A stretch of 64,000 nucleotides of DNA from Winogradskyella vincentii (GCF_020166345.1 NZ_JAIUJS010000004.1:186001-250000); one strand, 5' to 3'; positions 45,074-52,900 are shown, counted from the stretch's first letter. The notes: generated by a model not told the origin, from the letters alone. Program-made: numbers and translations.

Positions 45074-45108
45074 AATTCTGAGGTAAGAATAGTTCTCACC
45101 CCAGAATT
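45074..45108 (-). other. Intercistronic 16-bp hairpin
   Basis: Read on the minus strand, AATTCTGGGGTGAGAA and TTCTTACCTCAGAATT pair over 16 positions around a 3-nt loop. Two of these are G.U pairs on this strand but A-C mismatches on the other, so the fold favours the operon transcript. It lies 12 nt after the DUF4331 stop and lacks a T run, so attenuation or 3'-end protection is more likely than full termination. Confidence 0.65.
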
Positions 45109-45119
45109 TTTAAGTTATT

Positions 45120-45683
45120 CTACCATGGAGTAGCCAGATATGGAAATGAGCTTAAAAATGCCTTGTCATTGGCATCCACATTATCATTTGAAAGGCTTGG
45201 GTTTTCAGAAAAATCCTCACCACCAAATATTAAAAGCAACTCAACAGTTATTACATCGTCTGCTAATGCTCTTCCTGTTAATACATTGGTACCATCAAAG
45301 AAGGTAGTTGTACCATCTAAAGAAACATTAAGAACGTCTGTGGCTAACAACCCTGTAAATTGTGCAGAGGTTAATCCAAGTGCGTTTGCATCCGTTGGAT
45401 CATTGTACGCAGGACTCAGTGCTTCCAAATTTGTCTGAAACATCGATTGAAACGATGCACTTTGTTGCGATGGAATTGTTGTGTTAAAGATATCTTTCAT
45501 GCCTGATGACACAAACACCGTATTTACAGCAGGTCTACCCATTTGATCTTCTTGAGTATAAGTTCCAGAGAAATCAGGTCCCATTGGTTGCATATTTATA
45601 TTATCATCATCGTCATTACAGTTTACGGCACTAAACGCTACCAGTACTGCAATGGTAAACAGTTTTATATATTTAAAATTCAT
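45120..45683 (-). CDS. DUF4331-family lipoprotein, C-terminal-half type
   Basis: A 187-aa lipoprotein (AVNC, Cys22) with an Asp-rich patch after the Cys (NDDDDN). The remainder matches the second half of DUF4331 proteins (QMGRPAVNTVFV, then ALGLTSAQFTGLLATDVLNVSL, GRALADDVITVELLLIFGG). It starts 18 bp after the companion gene carrying the N-terminal half. Full-length DUF4331 proteins are about twice as long, so the domain is distributed over two secreted products here. Function unknown. Confidence 0.8.
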   Translation of the reverse strand: MNFKYIKLFTIAVLVAFSAVNCNDDDDNINMQPMGPDFSGTYTQEDQMGRPAVNTVFVSSGMKDIFNTTIPSQQSASFQSMFQTNLEALSPAYNDPTDANALGLTSAQFTGLLATDVLNVSLDGTTTFFDGTNVLTGRALADDVITVELLLIFGGEDFSENPSLSNDNVDANDKAFLSSFPYLATPW

Positions 45684-45701
45684 ATTTTCTAAGATTTAAG
45701 A

Positions 45702-46358
45702 TTATTGTTTTCTTTTAGTTTCAACCCACGTATTTATAGTACCTGAACCTCCAATTAAAGATTTTGGAACCTCAACAACTACAGACATCACATTTGTGCC
45801 AGCAAAGGTGTCGCTTCCTGGATCATTAAATCCTGTAGCATTACCAGCAATGATCTGTCCATATTGAGCAAAATCCATAAAAAACGGATCATCTCTTGGG
45901 CCTGCAAACGCCATAATGCCACCAGAAGATTCTACAATGGCGTCTTGTCCATATGGTGTAATATCAACAGATAACTGATTGATAGAATTTGATAACACCG
46001 TACTATTCAAACCTGTCTGCCCTGGAACTGAAGGACCAAATACATAAATTTTACCCTCTTTGGCGACTGCCTGGATAACGAGGTCCTCAACATTATCACC
46101 AGTAGTGTCAATGTTAAATTCTATCATCACATTTTCATCAAATGCGGCATTTGAAGTAGCATCTCCAGGACTTAGTAATCCTTGTACATTTGCTACAAAT
46201 GCAATATTTGATGAGTTTTCACCTTGAAAGGCGTAAAAATCTGTGATATCACTTGTACCACCTTGAACAGCAGGAGCATCTATATGATCTGCTGCAATTG
46301 CAACAAGTGTGACCACAGCCAATATTCCTGATGCAATTAAAAATTTTGTTTTTTTCAT
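45702..46358 (-). CDS. DUF4331-family secreted protein, N-terminal-half type
   Basis: A 218-aa protein with a signal peptide (FLIASGILAVVTLVAIA) followed at once by the DUF4331 signature ADHIDAPAV and SDITDFYAFQ. Then come beta segments (FDENVMIEFNIDTTGDNVEDLVIQ) and a C-terminus VVEVPKSLIGG...INTWVETKRKQ. It is the first gene of the operon leading through DUF4331-C and the TPR lipoprotein to the TonB receptor. It may be an abundant secreted binding protein for that receptor; this is inference. Confidence 0.82.
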   Translation of the reverse strand: MKKTKFLIASGILAVVTLVAIAADHIDAPAVQGGTSDITDFYAFQGENSSNIAFVANVQGLLSPGDATSNAAFDENVMIEFNIDTTGDNVEDLVIQAVAKEGKIYVFGPSVPGQTGLNSTVLSNSINQLSVDITPYGQDAIVESSGGIMAFAGPRDDPFFMDFAQYGQIIAGNATGFNDPGSDTFAGTNVMSVVVEVPKSLIGGSGTINTWVETKRKQ

Positions 46359-46420
46359 AATTTGAGATTTTGTTAATTATTATTGTCTCTGCTCTACCTA
46401 CGAGATTTTGATTATAGCGG

Positions 46421-46441
46421 TTTTGTTAAAATTTTGTTAAA
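46421..46441. repeat. Tandem TTTTGTTAAA repeat in a divergent promoter region
   Basis: TTTTGTTAAA at 46421-46430 and 46432-46441, exact copies spaced 11 bp, one helical turn, between the DUF4331 operon and the LETM1-related gene. It could be an operator read on one DNA face; no regulator is assigned. Confidence 0.5.
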
Positions 46442-46448
46442 TAAAAAA

Positions 46449-46481
46449 TTGATGGTTTTTTAGCAGAAAGAAGTACCTTTA
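46449..46481 (+). promoter_or_regulatory. Candidate promoter of the LETM1-related gene
   Basis: TTG (46449-46451), a 22-nt spacer, and TACCTTTA (46474-46481). The ATG at 46495 is only 13 bp downstream, so the leader would be very short, or the in-frame ATG at 46501 may be the start. Confidence 0.35.
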
Positions 46482-46494
46482 TAATTCTAATTAA

Positions 46495-47673
46495 ATGCGC
46501 ATGAATCCATCAGCTCACGGCTGGATAAAAAAATTAATTAAGGAAGTTTCTGAAACTATGTATTCAGATACCGAATTAACTGAGTTTTACATCAAACTTA
46601 AGCAAACCGGTTTCATATACGGAAGCAATATCAAAGTGGTCTTGGATATTGTAAAACCATTTGATTTAACTGAGGAAGAACGCTGTAAAATTAATCTGCT
46701 TCTCACCTATTATTTTATCTATAAAAAAGCGAATACCAATCAAGATTTTATTGAAAGCTTAATTGGTTATTACAAAGCCATTAGTGAAAAAAAGAGATCG
46801 TTTTTTGAAGAATTGTTTAGCGATAATTCTTCGGATAGTTTATTGGAGAAAATGATACATAAACGTATTCATGTTGATGATAATTTTATTACCAAAAGCT
46901 TCAATTACTTTTTAATAAATGCTTTACTATTTGTAGACGTTTTAGGCTACCAGCGCTTTTTACTCGACAATAATAGCATTAAGACCTATGTAAATAACCT
47001 CGAAGCATCCTTAGAGACAATCATTTTTTCGGTAATGGAGAAAAAAGTAAACAAATCCCATTACGATCAAAACCTTATTAAGTTGTTTGAAGGTTCAATT
47101 AGACATAAAAAATCACAGCCACCATCTTATCATGAGGCAATATCTTTTATCACAACGCCATTAGAAAAACTCTATGTGGTTGATCTTGTGTGTATGGCAT
47201 CATGGACTGACAAGGTTATTGACAAGGCTGAGCGTGAGTTTTTGAGCGAATTAAAATCGAGTTTAGCACTTGACAACAGCGTTATTACACAGTCTGTAGA
47301 TGATATAAACACATTCTACAACGAACACAAGGAAGATGTAGCATTTTTAAGTTCAAAAAATCTGGCTCAAAGTTTTTATGACAATAGCAGTAAGGTAGTG
47401 ACAAGACTTATTAAAAGAAATAGTAAAAGGTTAATAAGAGAACTGTCTGAAAGCAAGGAAGCCATGTCATTACTAGCACAATCTACACAACGACATCTTA
47501 CTGACGATGAGCAAAAGAAGATACAGACTCAATTGTTAGATATCTTTAAATCCATACCTAGTTTAGCTATTTTTATGTTGCCAGGTGGCATGCTTTTACT
47601 ACCACTATTTGTAAAGTTTATTCCAAAATTATTGCCATCTGCTTTTGATGATAATAGAATCGAAGAAGATTAA
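46495..47673 (+). CDS. LETM1-related biofilm-associated family protein
   Basis: A 392-aa mostly helical protein. The start may be 46501, where the sequence MNPSAHGWIKK begins. The body is helical and charged. The C-terminal 60 residues carry the LETM1-like core, a hydrophobic helix with a proline kink (PSLAIFMLPGGMLLLPLFVKFI, quoted here in part as family pattern PGGxxLLPLFxKFIPKLLPSAF). LETM1 in mitochondria affects cation exchange and membrane shape. The bacterial family is known by name as biofilm-associated, without defined mechanism. It is 51 bp upstream of the DnaJ-domain gene. Confidence 0.78.
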   Translation: MRMNPSAHGWIKKLIKEVSETMYSDTELTEFYIKLKQTGFIYGSNIKVVLDIVKPFDLTEEERCKINLLLTYYFIYKKANTNQDFIESLIGYYKAISEKKRSFFEELFSDNSSDSLLEKMIHKRIHVDDNFITKSFNYFLINALLFVDVLGYQRFLLDNNSIKTYVNNLEASLETIIFSVMEKKVNKSHYDQNLIKLFEGSIRHKKSQPPSYHEAISFITTPLEKLYVVDLVCMASWTDKVIDKAEREFLSELKSSLALDNSVITQSVDDINTFYNEHKEDVAFLSSKNLAQSFYDNSSKVVTRLIKRNSKRLIRELSESKEAMSLLAQSTQRHLTDDEQKKIQTQLLDIFKSIPSLAIFMLPGGMLLLPLFVKFIPKLLPSAFDDNRIEED

Positions 47674-47724
47674 ATTGTAACATTTCTCCTCCTACCGTTA
47701 CTCATAAGTATAAGCTATAGAATT

Positions 47725-48153
47725 ATGACTAACTATTACCAGCTTTTGAAAATTGATCCAAAGGCAGACCTCAACGACATAAAAAAAGCGTTTAGAAGAG
47801 AGGTTGCTCTCTATCATCCAGACAATAATAAATCACCTGAGGCAAAAACACGTTTTGAACAAATTGTAGAAGCTTTTGATATACTATCTAATCCTGAGAA
47901 ACGTAAGGCTTATAATGAAATGCTAGAGTTTGAAGCTACAAACAAACCCGTGATTATTGAGCAAAAGGAGCAATATAAAGATTGGCAAAAGGAAGCCAAA
48001 AAGAAGTCTAAGAAGTGGGAAGATTTTGGGCTAGAAGAACTTTTACTTTTAGATATTTTTGTACTCAATGGTGATATACTTGGTAGTATATTCTCTGATA
48101 ATTTAATAGATGGGCTTACGGACGACTTAGATGAATTGCTTGATTTATTCTAG
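47725..48153 (+). CDS. J-domain (DnaJ-like) protein
   Basis: A 142-aa protein. The N-terminal 65 residues form a complete J-domain with the catalytic HPD motif (YHPDNN, His31-Asp33), which stimulates DnaK ATPase. There is no Gly/Phe or zinc-finger region. The C-terminal part is Lys-rich, then acidic and hydrophobic (LEELLLLDIFVLNGDILGSIF). It is a specialised co-chaperone rather than DnaJ itself. It overlaps the convergent LytTR regulator gene by 9 bp. Confidence 0.9.
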   Translation: MTNYYQLLKIDPKADLNDIKKAFRREVALYHPDNNKSPEAKTRFEQIVEAFDILSNPEKRKAYNEMLEFEATNKPVIIEQKEQYKDWQKEAKKKSKKWEDFGLEELLLLDIFVLNGDILGSIFSDNLIDGLTDDLDELLDLF

Positions 48154-48900
48154 CCAGTTTTTAAAATCCTTTACACGTTCTCTTGCCACAATAACATCTT
48201 GTTCATTATAATGGTTGAGTTTTATCTGAAGCCTAGAATTGGTATAGCTAATAATATCTTTAATTGCATTAATATTCACATAGAACTTACGGCTAATTCT
48301 ATAAAACATGTGAGGTTCTAACTCATCTTCCAACTGATCTAAAGTTAAATCTAAAAGATAATTTCTGCCTTCAACCGTATGTGCGTAAGTACCTTTGTTT
48401 TCGCTGTAAATACATTCTATATCTTCAATATTAATCAGCTTTAAATGTTGGCCAACTTTTACGGAAAAACGCTTTTTATACTCACGTTCAATTGGGTTAA
48501 CCAAGAGTTTCTTAATGTCATTAAAGTCTAATGTTACCGACTTTTGTTGTTGCGTAGTGCTTTTATATTGTTTTATGGCCGCTTGTAATTCATCTTCATC
48601 AATTGGCTTGAGCAAATAATCTATACTGTTTAGCTTAAAGGCTTGTAGTGCATACTCATCGTATGCCGTAGTGAATATAACTGCAGAATTAATTTCGAGT
48701 GTTTCAAAGATCTCAAACGAAAGCCCATCACTAAGTTGAATATCTAAAAATATAAGATCTGGGTGTTCATTATTCTGAAACCAATCTATGGATTCTTCTA
48801 CGGAGTGCAACATTGTTTCAGCTTCTATCCCAATACTACTTAACATGCGCTGTAAGCGTCTTGCAGAAGGTTTTTCGTCTTCAATTATGATTACATTCAT
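48145..48900 (-). CDS. LytTR-family response regulator
   Basis: A 251-aa two-component regulator. The receiver domain (1-120) has acidic EDE near the start, phosphoacceptor Asp53 (FLDIQLSDG), Thr in VIFTTAYDEYA and Lys in LLKPID. The LytTR DNA-binding domain (about 145-248) has IECIYSENKGTYAHT and FYRISRKFYVNINAI. LytTR proteins bind pairs of 9-bp direct repeats, and such a pair occurs at 52871-52900 before this operon. It is the last gene, coupled by a TAATG overlap to the DUF2306-like gene. The partner kinase is in the same operon. Confidence 0.93.
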   Translation of the reverse strand: MNVIIIEDEKPSARRLQRMLSSIGIEAETMLHSVEESIDWFQNNEHPDLIFLDIQLSDGLSFEIFETLEINSAVIFTTAYDEYALQAFKLNSIDYLLKPIDEDELQAAIKQYKSTTQQQKSVTLDFNDIKKLLVNPIEREYKKRFSVKVGQHLKLINIEDIECIYSENKGTYAHTVEGRNYLLDLTLDQLEDELEPHMFYRISRKFYVNINAIKDIISYTNSRLQIKLNHYNEQDVIVARERVKDFKNWLE

Positions 48901-49376
48901 TATTTAAAATTCAGTTTTTTTGCTTCTTTATTAATAATTCTTGCACCAATAAAGGCTGTGATAAAGGTAGCCAGAGCAACCATCCACCAAAAATCCTTCA
49001 TGTTATTTACAAATCTGGTTCCTACTTCGCTCCAAAGAGCACAATATAAACCAACTACAGACCAGCTCATAAAATAAAAGTGATAGGCCAACCAATTTTT
49101 ACCTCGCTTATATGCAGGTATCATACCTCCAAAAATAGTAATCAAACTTACAATAGCGAAAAAATGAAAGACACTAAAGCCTTCAAAATTGACTATAAAA
49201 AATGAACTGATATTTAACATTAACATAGATGCTACATAAACATAACCTGTCCGTTTGTGGAATACAGTACCCTTTTTATTTAGCAATACTATGGTACCTG
49301 TTACCAAGGCCAATACTGAGGTTATAAAGTGAAACCAACCTACCCAATTTTGTATGATTTGACTGAGATAGTCCAT
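48900..49376 (-). CDS. DUF2306-like membrane protein
   Basis: I start at ATG 49376, which shares one base with the stop of the 2TM gene (TAATG); an earlier GTG at 49385 is less likely. The 158-aa product has about four transmembrane helices and the pattern GTVFHKRTGYVYVASMLMLNISSF, seen in DUF2306-type predicted membrane proteins. Function unknown. Position between 2TM genes and the regulator suggests part of the sensor module. Confidence 0.75.
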   Translation of the reverse strand: MDYLSQIIQNWVGWFHFITSVLALVTGTIVLLNKKGTVFHKRTGYVYVASMLMLNISSFFIVNFEGFSVFHFFAIVSLITIFGGMIPAYKRGKNWLAYHFYFMSWSVVGLYCALWSEVGTRFVNNMKDFWWMVALATFITAFIGARIINKEAKKLNFK

Positions 49377-49699
49377 TATTCCCACATTGTTGTTTCCTCC
49401 TCTGTATTTTTATTAAGGTATTCTTCAATCTTTCGATCTTCCCATTCTTTTTTAAACAAGAATCTTCCTTTAAATGTTCGCCACCAATGGATGATTATAA
49501 AAATTGTCCAACCTACTAAGGTACTCGTATTAACCCATGTAACGGCCTTTTTGTGTGGACCATCGTCCATAATATAAAAGTTATACAGAATCAAACTAAC
49601 TACCACTAGGTAGCCTACCAAATGAAGGTAAAAAATCTGAATCTGTTTAACCTTTTTCTTTGCTCTAATGAGGCTTTCTTGTTCATTGAATTCTGTCAT
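49376..49699 (-). CDS. 2TM-domain protein (copy C)
   Basis: A 107-aa protein with the 2TM pattern: an N-terminal charged helix (LIRAKKKVKQIQIFYLHL), two transmembrane helices joined by a short loop, and the end motif KKEWEDRKIEEYL. It is paralogous to its two neighbours and to the C-terminus of the kinase. The stop overlaps the next ATG. The function of 2TM domains is unknown. Confidence 0.85.
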   Translation of the reverse strand: MTEFNEQESLIRAKKKVKQIQIFYLHLVGYLVVVSLILYNFYIMDDGPHKKAVTWVNTSTLVGWTIFIIIHWWRTFKGRFLFKKEWEDRKIEEYLNKNTEEETTMWE

Positions 49700-49701
49700 G
49701 G

Positions 49702-50040
49702 CTACTCCCAGTTCTTGCGTTCCTTATCCATAAACTCTTCGATCTTGCGTTTCTCCCAATTCTTCCCAAAGAAGAAATCTGGTCCAAACACACCAATAAA
49801 GTGAAAGAATAAACCTATTCCCCAAAATACTGCAGTTGCATATGGTCCGAAACCATCAAAACCTGCATTAACGCCTATGAGAATAATTAAAAAGGCATTT
49901 ACTACAATGTAAACTGCGAAGTGCCAATAAAATCCTATTAACGATTCTACTTTCTTTTTTGCTCTTAAATATGCTTCTTCTTTTCTATAATCCGAAACAT
50001 TATCTTCTTTGCCATAAGGCTCTATACTATACTTTTCCAT
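49702..50040 (-). CDS. 2TM-domain protein (copy B)
   Basis: A 112-aa protein: charged leader, AYLRAKKKVESLIGFYWHF, two transmembrane helices, then FGKNWEKRKIEEFMDKE. Gap of 2 bp to copy C. The charged motif before helix 1 and the W-x-x-RKIEE motif after helix 2 are shared by all copies here. Confidence 0.85.
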   Translation of the reverse strand: MEKYSIEPYGKEDNVSDYRKEEAYLRAKKKVESLIGFYWHFAVYIVVNAFLIILIGVNAGFDGFGPYATAVFWGIGLFFHFIGVFGPDFFFGKNWEKRKIEEFMDKERKNWE

Positions 50041-50048
50041 AATATTTT

Positions 50049-50360
50049 CTATTTTGAATTATTAGATAATTCTTCATTCATAATCTGTTCTATTTTTCGC
50101 TCTTCCCACGCTTGTCCAAACTTAACCGATAGAAAATGTAGCACTATAAATATGCCCCAAATTACCCATGTGCTCAGTACGTTTATGGTTAGAATTTCAT
50201 TTATAAAACTATCCCAACTGCTTAAATCGCCCCAAACCTTAAATCCGGTTAATACAATATTTACAAGTAAGTAAATAATTAGGTGTGTGTAAAAGCCCTT
50301 CTCACGTTCCACGCGGTTTTTAGCCTTTATATAACTTAAATTAGTGTTTTGATTTTTCAT
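50049..50360 (-). CDS. 2TM-domain protein (copy A)
   Basis: I start at ATG 50360; a TTG at 50381 would overlap the kinase gene. The 103-aa product has YIKAKNRVEREKGFYTHL, two transmembrane helices, and FGQAWEERKIEQIMNEE. It lies 11 bp after the kinase stop and 8 bp before copy B. Confidence 0.85.
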   Translation of the reverse strand: MKNQNTNLSYIKAKNRVEREKGFYTHLIIYLLVNIVLTGFKVWGDLSSWDSFINEILTINVLSTWVIWGIFIVLHFLSVKFGQAWEERKIEQIMNEELSNNSK

Positions 50361-50371
50361 AATTCCACAAA

Positions 50372-51727
50372 TTAATTCCAACGATTTTTTTGTTCTTCCT
50401 CACGCATATACTCCTGTATTTTGCGTTCTTCCCACTTAGCTCCTAATGCGCCTTGATCTACAAAGACTCGGTAAGCATTAAATACTAATCCTAATCCCCA
50501 AAATATTAGCGGAAACCAAAACCATTGGATGGTGAATGGTGTAAAAGTGCGCCAGATAAAATATAAAAATGGTATTACAATTACATAGGAAATTAAGCTA
50601 TAATAAAATCCTTTTAATTCGTCTACGCGCTTACGTGCTCTTACGTAATCGTCCCGCAGTCGTTCGTCTGATTGTTGTGATGTTCTCATGATTGATACTT
50701 GTTTTGTGAGCATTGGAATTGCTACTGCAAAATCCTTCTCTCGTTGATTGATGTAAACTTTTCTCTTTGTAAGAAGTGCATAGCGTTGTTTAATATTCTC
50801 TAATCCAACACCACTACCCTTCTTTACGATTTGTTTTGGCTGAAGATTATTCATCACTACCAGATGATTTCCGTCTTCATATATTTTTATGTGCAATGGT
50901 TTACTTGAGGTAACCATATTATGTTTTACAGCGTTTTCTAAAAGCAACTGTAAGGACAACGGCACAACTTTGTTTTCTGGGTTTGAAGCCTTATCCGGAA
51001 TTTCAAAAATGATACTATCTTCAAATCGCATTTTTAATAGCGACATATAGGTTCTTGCAAACTTTAATTCTTCGTCTACAGTAACCAGTTCTTTATTCTT
51101 TTGCTCTAATACATAGCGATAGACCTTAGATAAAGAGGTAGTAAACTTCTGTGCACTATCCGGATTTTCCTCAATTAAACTTGTTAATACATTCAGGCTG
51201 TTGAATAAAAAGTGTGGATCTAATTGATTCTTTAAAGCATCAAACTTAGCACTCGCTGCACCTGCAATTACTTTTTGCTCCTTAACCTTATTTTTCTGAT
51301 AACGGTTGTAGAAATAAGTAATATAAAATATTGATAAAATGCTTAGTGTTATCCACAGGCCAAATGCATAGCCACTCCATCCGTCGTTTTGGAAAAATGT
51401 CTTAAAGGACTGACCGTACAAAAAGACCAAGACCAATATTCTCATTATAAATATTGTAGCCAAGGTAATTACAGTTGCGCCTGATATACCATAGATAATG
51501 CGTTTTAGTACATCGTAATTTCTGATTTTTAGTTTTTGGATAAAATCAAAATACAAGGAGTTGACATAACTTAATGCAAACGTGTACAACTGTGTAATGC
51601 CAAAATCAATTAGGTATAGATTGATGTCATCATAGTTAACCTCATTAACTACCATGAAAAATCTGATGGCATAGATACCACATCCAATTATAAAAACAAC
51701 GACAATACTCTTAACTGACTTAAACAT
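50372..51727 (-). CDS. LytS-type sensor histidine kinase with C-terminal 2TM domain
   Basis: A 451-aa membrane kinase. Four N-terminal transmembrane helices (about 5-140) lead to a LytS/YehU-type kinase: phosphoacceptor His172 in LDPHFLFNSLNVL, N-box LLLENAVKHN (261-270), G-box GSGVGLENIKQRY. Unusually, the kinase is followed by a whole 2TM domain (about 358-445: DYVRARKRVDELKGFYYSL...KWEERKIQEYMREE) homologous to the three small genes downstream. The signal is unknown. The regulator is the LytTR protein at 48145. Confidence 0.92.
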   Translation of the reverse strand: MFKSVKSIVVVFIIGCGIYAIRFFMVVNEVNYDDINLYLIDFGITQLYTFALSYVNSLYFDFIQKLKIRNYDVLKRIIYGISGATVITLATIFIMRILVLVFLYGQSFKTFFQNDGWSGYAFGLWITLSILSIFYITYFYNRYQKNKVKEQKVIAGAASAKFDALKNQLDPHFLFNSLNVLTSLIEENPDSAQKFTTSLSKVYRYVLEQKNKELVTVDEELKFARTYMSLLKMRFEDSIIFEIPDKASNPENKVVPLSLQLLLENAVKHNMVTSSKPLHIKIYEDGNHLVVMNNLQPKQIVKKGSGVGLENIKQRYALLTKRKVYINQREKDFAVAIPMLTKQVSIMRTSQQSDERLRDDYVRARKRVDELKGFYYSLISYVIVIPFLYFIWRTFTPFTIQWFWFPLIFWGLGLVFNAYRVFVDQGALGAKWEERKIQEYMREEEQKNRWN

Positions 51728-51743
51728 TTCTTATCTAGTTTTA

Positions 51744-52370
51744 TTACTCTTTACAATTAGCAGCAATGTCACCCTCTGCTCTATCCTTTCCCCATTTTGG
51801 GTGAAACTCACTCTCTCCTTTAAAGGTATCAAAAAGTTCTATTGTCGCTTCAATAGAGGCACAAAATGGTTTAGTATCTTGTCCAAAATAACGCGCACTT
51901 CCCATAGCCCAACTTGCCTTACAATATGCTACTCTAGGATTTTCTGGTGCTATTGCATAAGCCTTGGAGTAAAGCTCACTTACTTTGCCAGAGTATTTCA
52001 TACCGTAGGTCATCCCATCATAAGCAATCCAATTGGTTAAAACTTGTGCTTGCATTACCATTAGCTCTGGGTTATTTTCGCTTTTTGTCATTGCAATATC
52101 TAGGTGTTCCTGGGCTTTGTCTAATTGTGCTTTTAAGATCGCTTCGTCTTTTACATTCCAGCTTTTTAAACTGTTCATAAAAGCAACGTAGTAATTTGGC
52201 AACCACTCATTTTCTTCAGCATTTGAGATTCGTACAAATAAATTCTCTGCTTCATCCCATTGATCAGCTTCCCAAAGCTGAAACGCCTTTGCCATTCCTT
52301 TTTCGTAATTAGTCTGTGCTTGAGTCATTCCTGTAACGACTAACAAAGCCATGATGATTAATTCTTTCAT
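51744..52370 (-). CDS. Secreted TPR-like protein
   Basis: A 208-aa protein with a signal peptide (MKELIIMALLVVTGMTQAQ). The mature part is helical with TPR-like repeats (AFQLWEADQWDEAENLFVRIS, SELYSKAYAIAPENPRVAYCKASWA). It lies 16 bp upstream of the kinase gene and 13 bp after the DUF2141 gene in the same operon. A periplasmic accessory or sensor role is possible; function not established. Confidence 0.78.
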   Translation of the reverse strand: MKELIIMALLVVTGMTQAQTNYEKGMAKAFQLWEADQWDEAENLFVRISNAEENEWLPNYYVAFMNSLKSWNVKDEAILKAQLDKAQEHLDIAMTKSENNPELMVMQAQVLTNWIAYDGMTYGMKYSGKVSELYSKAYAIAPENPRVAYCKASWAMGSARYFGQDTKPFCASIEATIELFDTFKGESEFHPKWGKDRAEGDIAANCKE

Positions 52371-52383
52371 TTGTTGATTGATT

Positions 52384-52806
52384 TTAAAGTGTTATTGTTA
52401 TTGATTTATCTTCTTTTAATTCAAACTTGGCATCTTTCCATTTTGGAGGTCCCATAAAACCTTTGGCGTTATTTGAGCATCCATAATCTTCTTTTGGGAT
52501 ACCAATAAAATTGCTATCTAATTTATCATTCTTGTTTTCATCATGAAAAATGGAAACCGCATAGGTCCCTTCAGGTACATTTTCAAAGGTTACCGTACAT
52601 CCATTATTGCTAATCTCACTCTTGGTACCTTTAAAGGTTTTATCTAAAAAATCCGATTCACTATCATAAAGCGCAATCATCATTTGACCTTCATTACTAT
52701 TTGCTTCCTCAATATGCACAGTTAGTTTAAATCCCTTCTGTGCATTTGATATATAAGATACCAGACTCAATATGATGATAATTGCAATTTTTGTTAACAC
52801 GTTCAT
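52384..52806 (-). CDS. DUF2141 secreted protein
   Basis: A 140-aa protein with a signal peptide (about 1-22, ending SNAQ) and the DUF2141 beta-sandwich pattern (LTVHIEEANSNEGQMMIALYDS, NVPEGTYAVSIFHDENKNDKLD, GIPKEDYGCSNNA). Function unknown. It is the first gene of the LytS/LytTR operon, so it lies directly under the putative LytTR-controlled promoter and may be the main regulated product. Confidence 0.87.
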   Translation of the reverse strand: MNVLTKIAIIIILSLVSYISNAQKGFKLTVHIEEANSNEGQMMIALYDSESDFLDKTFKGTKSEISNNGCTVTFENVPEGTYAVSIFHDENKNDKLDSNFIGIPKEDYGCSNNAKGFMGPPKWKDAKFELKEDKSITITL

Positions 52807-52827
52807 GACTTACTTTTTTATTTGATA

Positions 52828-52860
52828 CAAATATCCGACACATTTCCAGTTTTTTAAAAC
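52828..52860 (-). promoter_or_regulatory. Candidate promoter of the DUF2141-LytTR operon
   Basis: On the minus strand GTTTT (52856-52860), a 20-nt spacer, and GATATTTG (52828-52835), a 7/8 match to TAnnTTTG. The DUF2141 start is 22 bp downstream. The direct repeats lie about 11 bp upstream of the -33 element, a typical activator position. Confidence 0.4.
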
Positions 52861-52870
52861 CCATATTACC

Positions 52871-52900
52871 GAATTGTAAAATTTTACAGACGAATTGTAA
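52871..52900. promoter_or_regulatory. Predicted LytTR-binding direct repeats
   Basis: GAATTGTAA occurs twice exactly, at 52871-52879 and 52892-52900, with a 12-bp spacer. Read on the minus strand this is TTACAATTC-N12-TTACAATTC, the 9-bp repeat and spacer geometry known for LytTR regulators such as AgrA and ComE. A perfect 14-bp palindrome (TGTAAAATTTTACA, 52875-52888) overlaps the first repeat and its spacer. The site lies between the LytTR operon and the divergent serine hydrolase gene. Confidence 0.65.
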
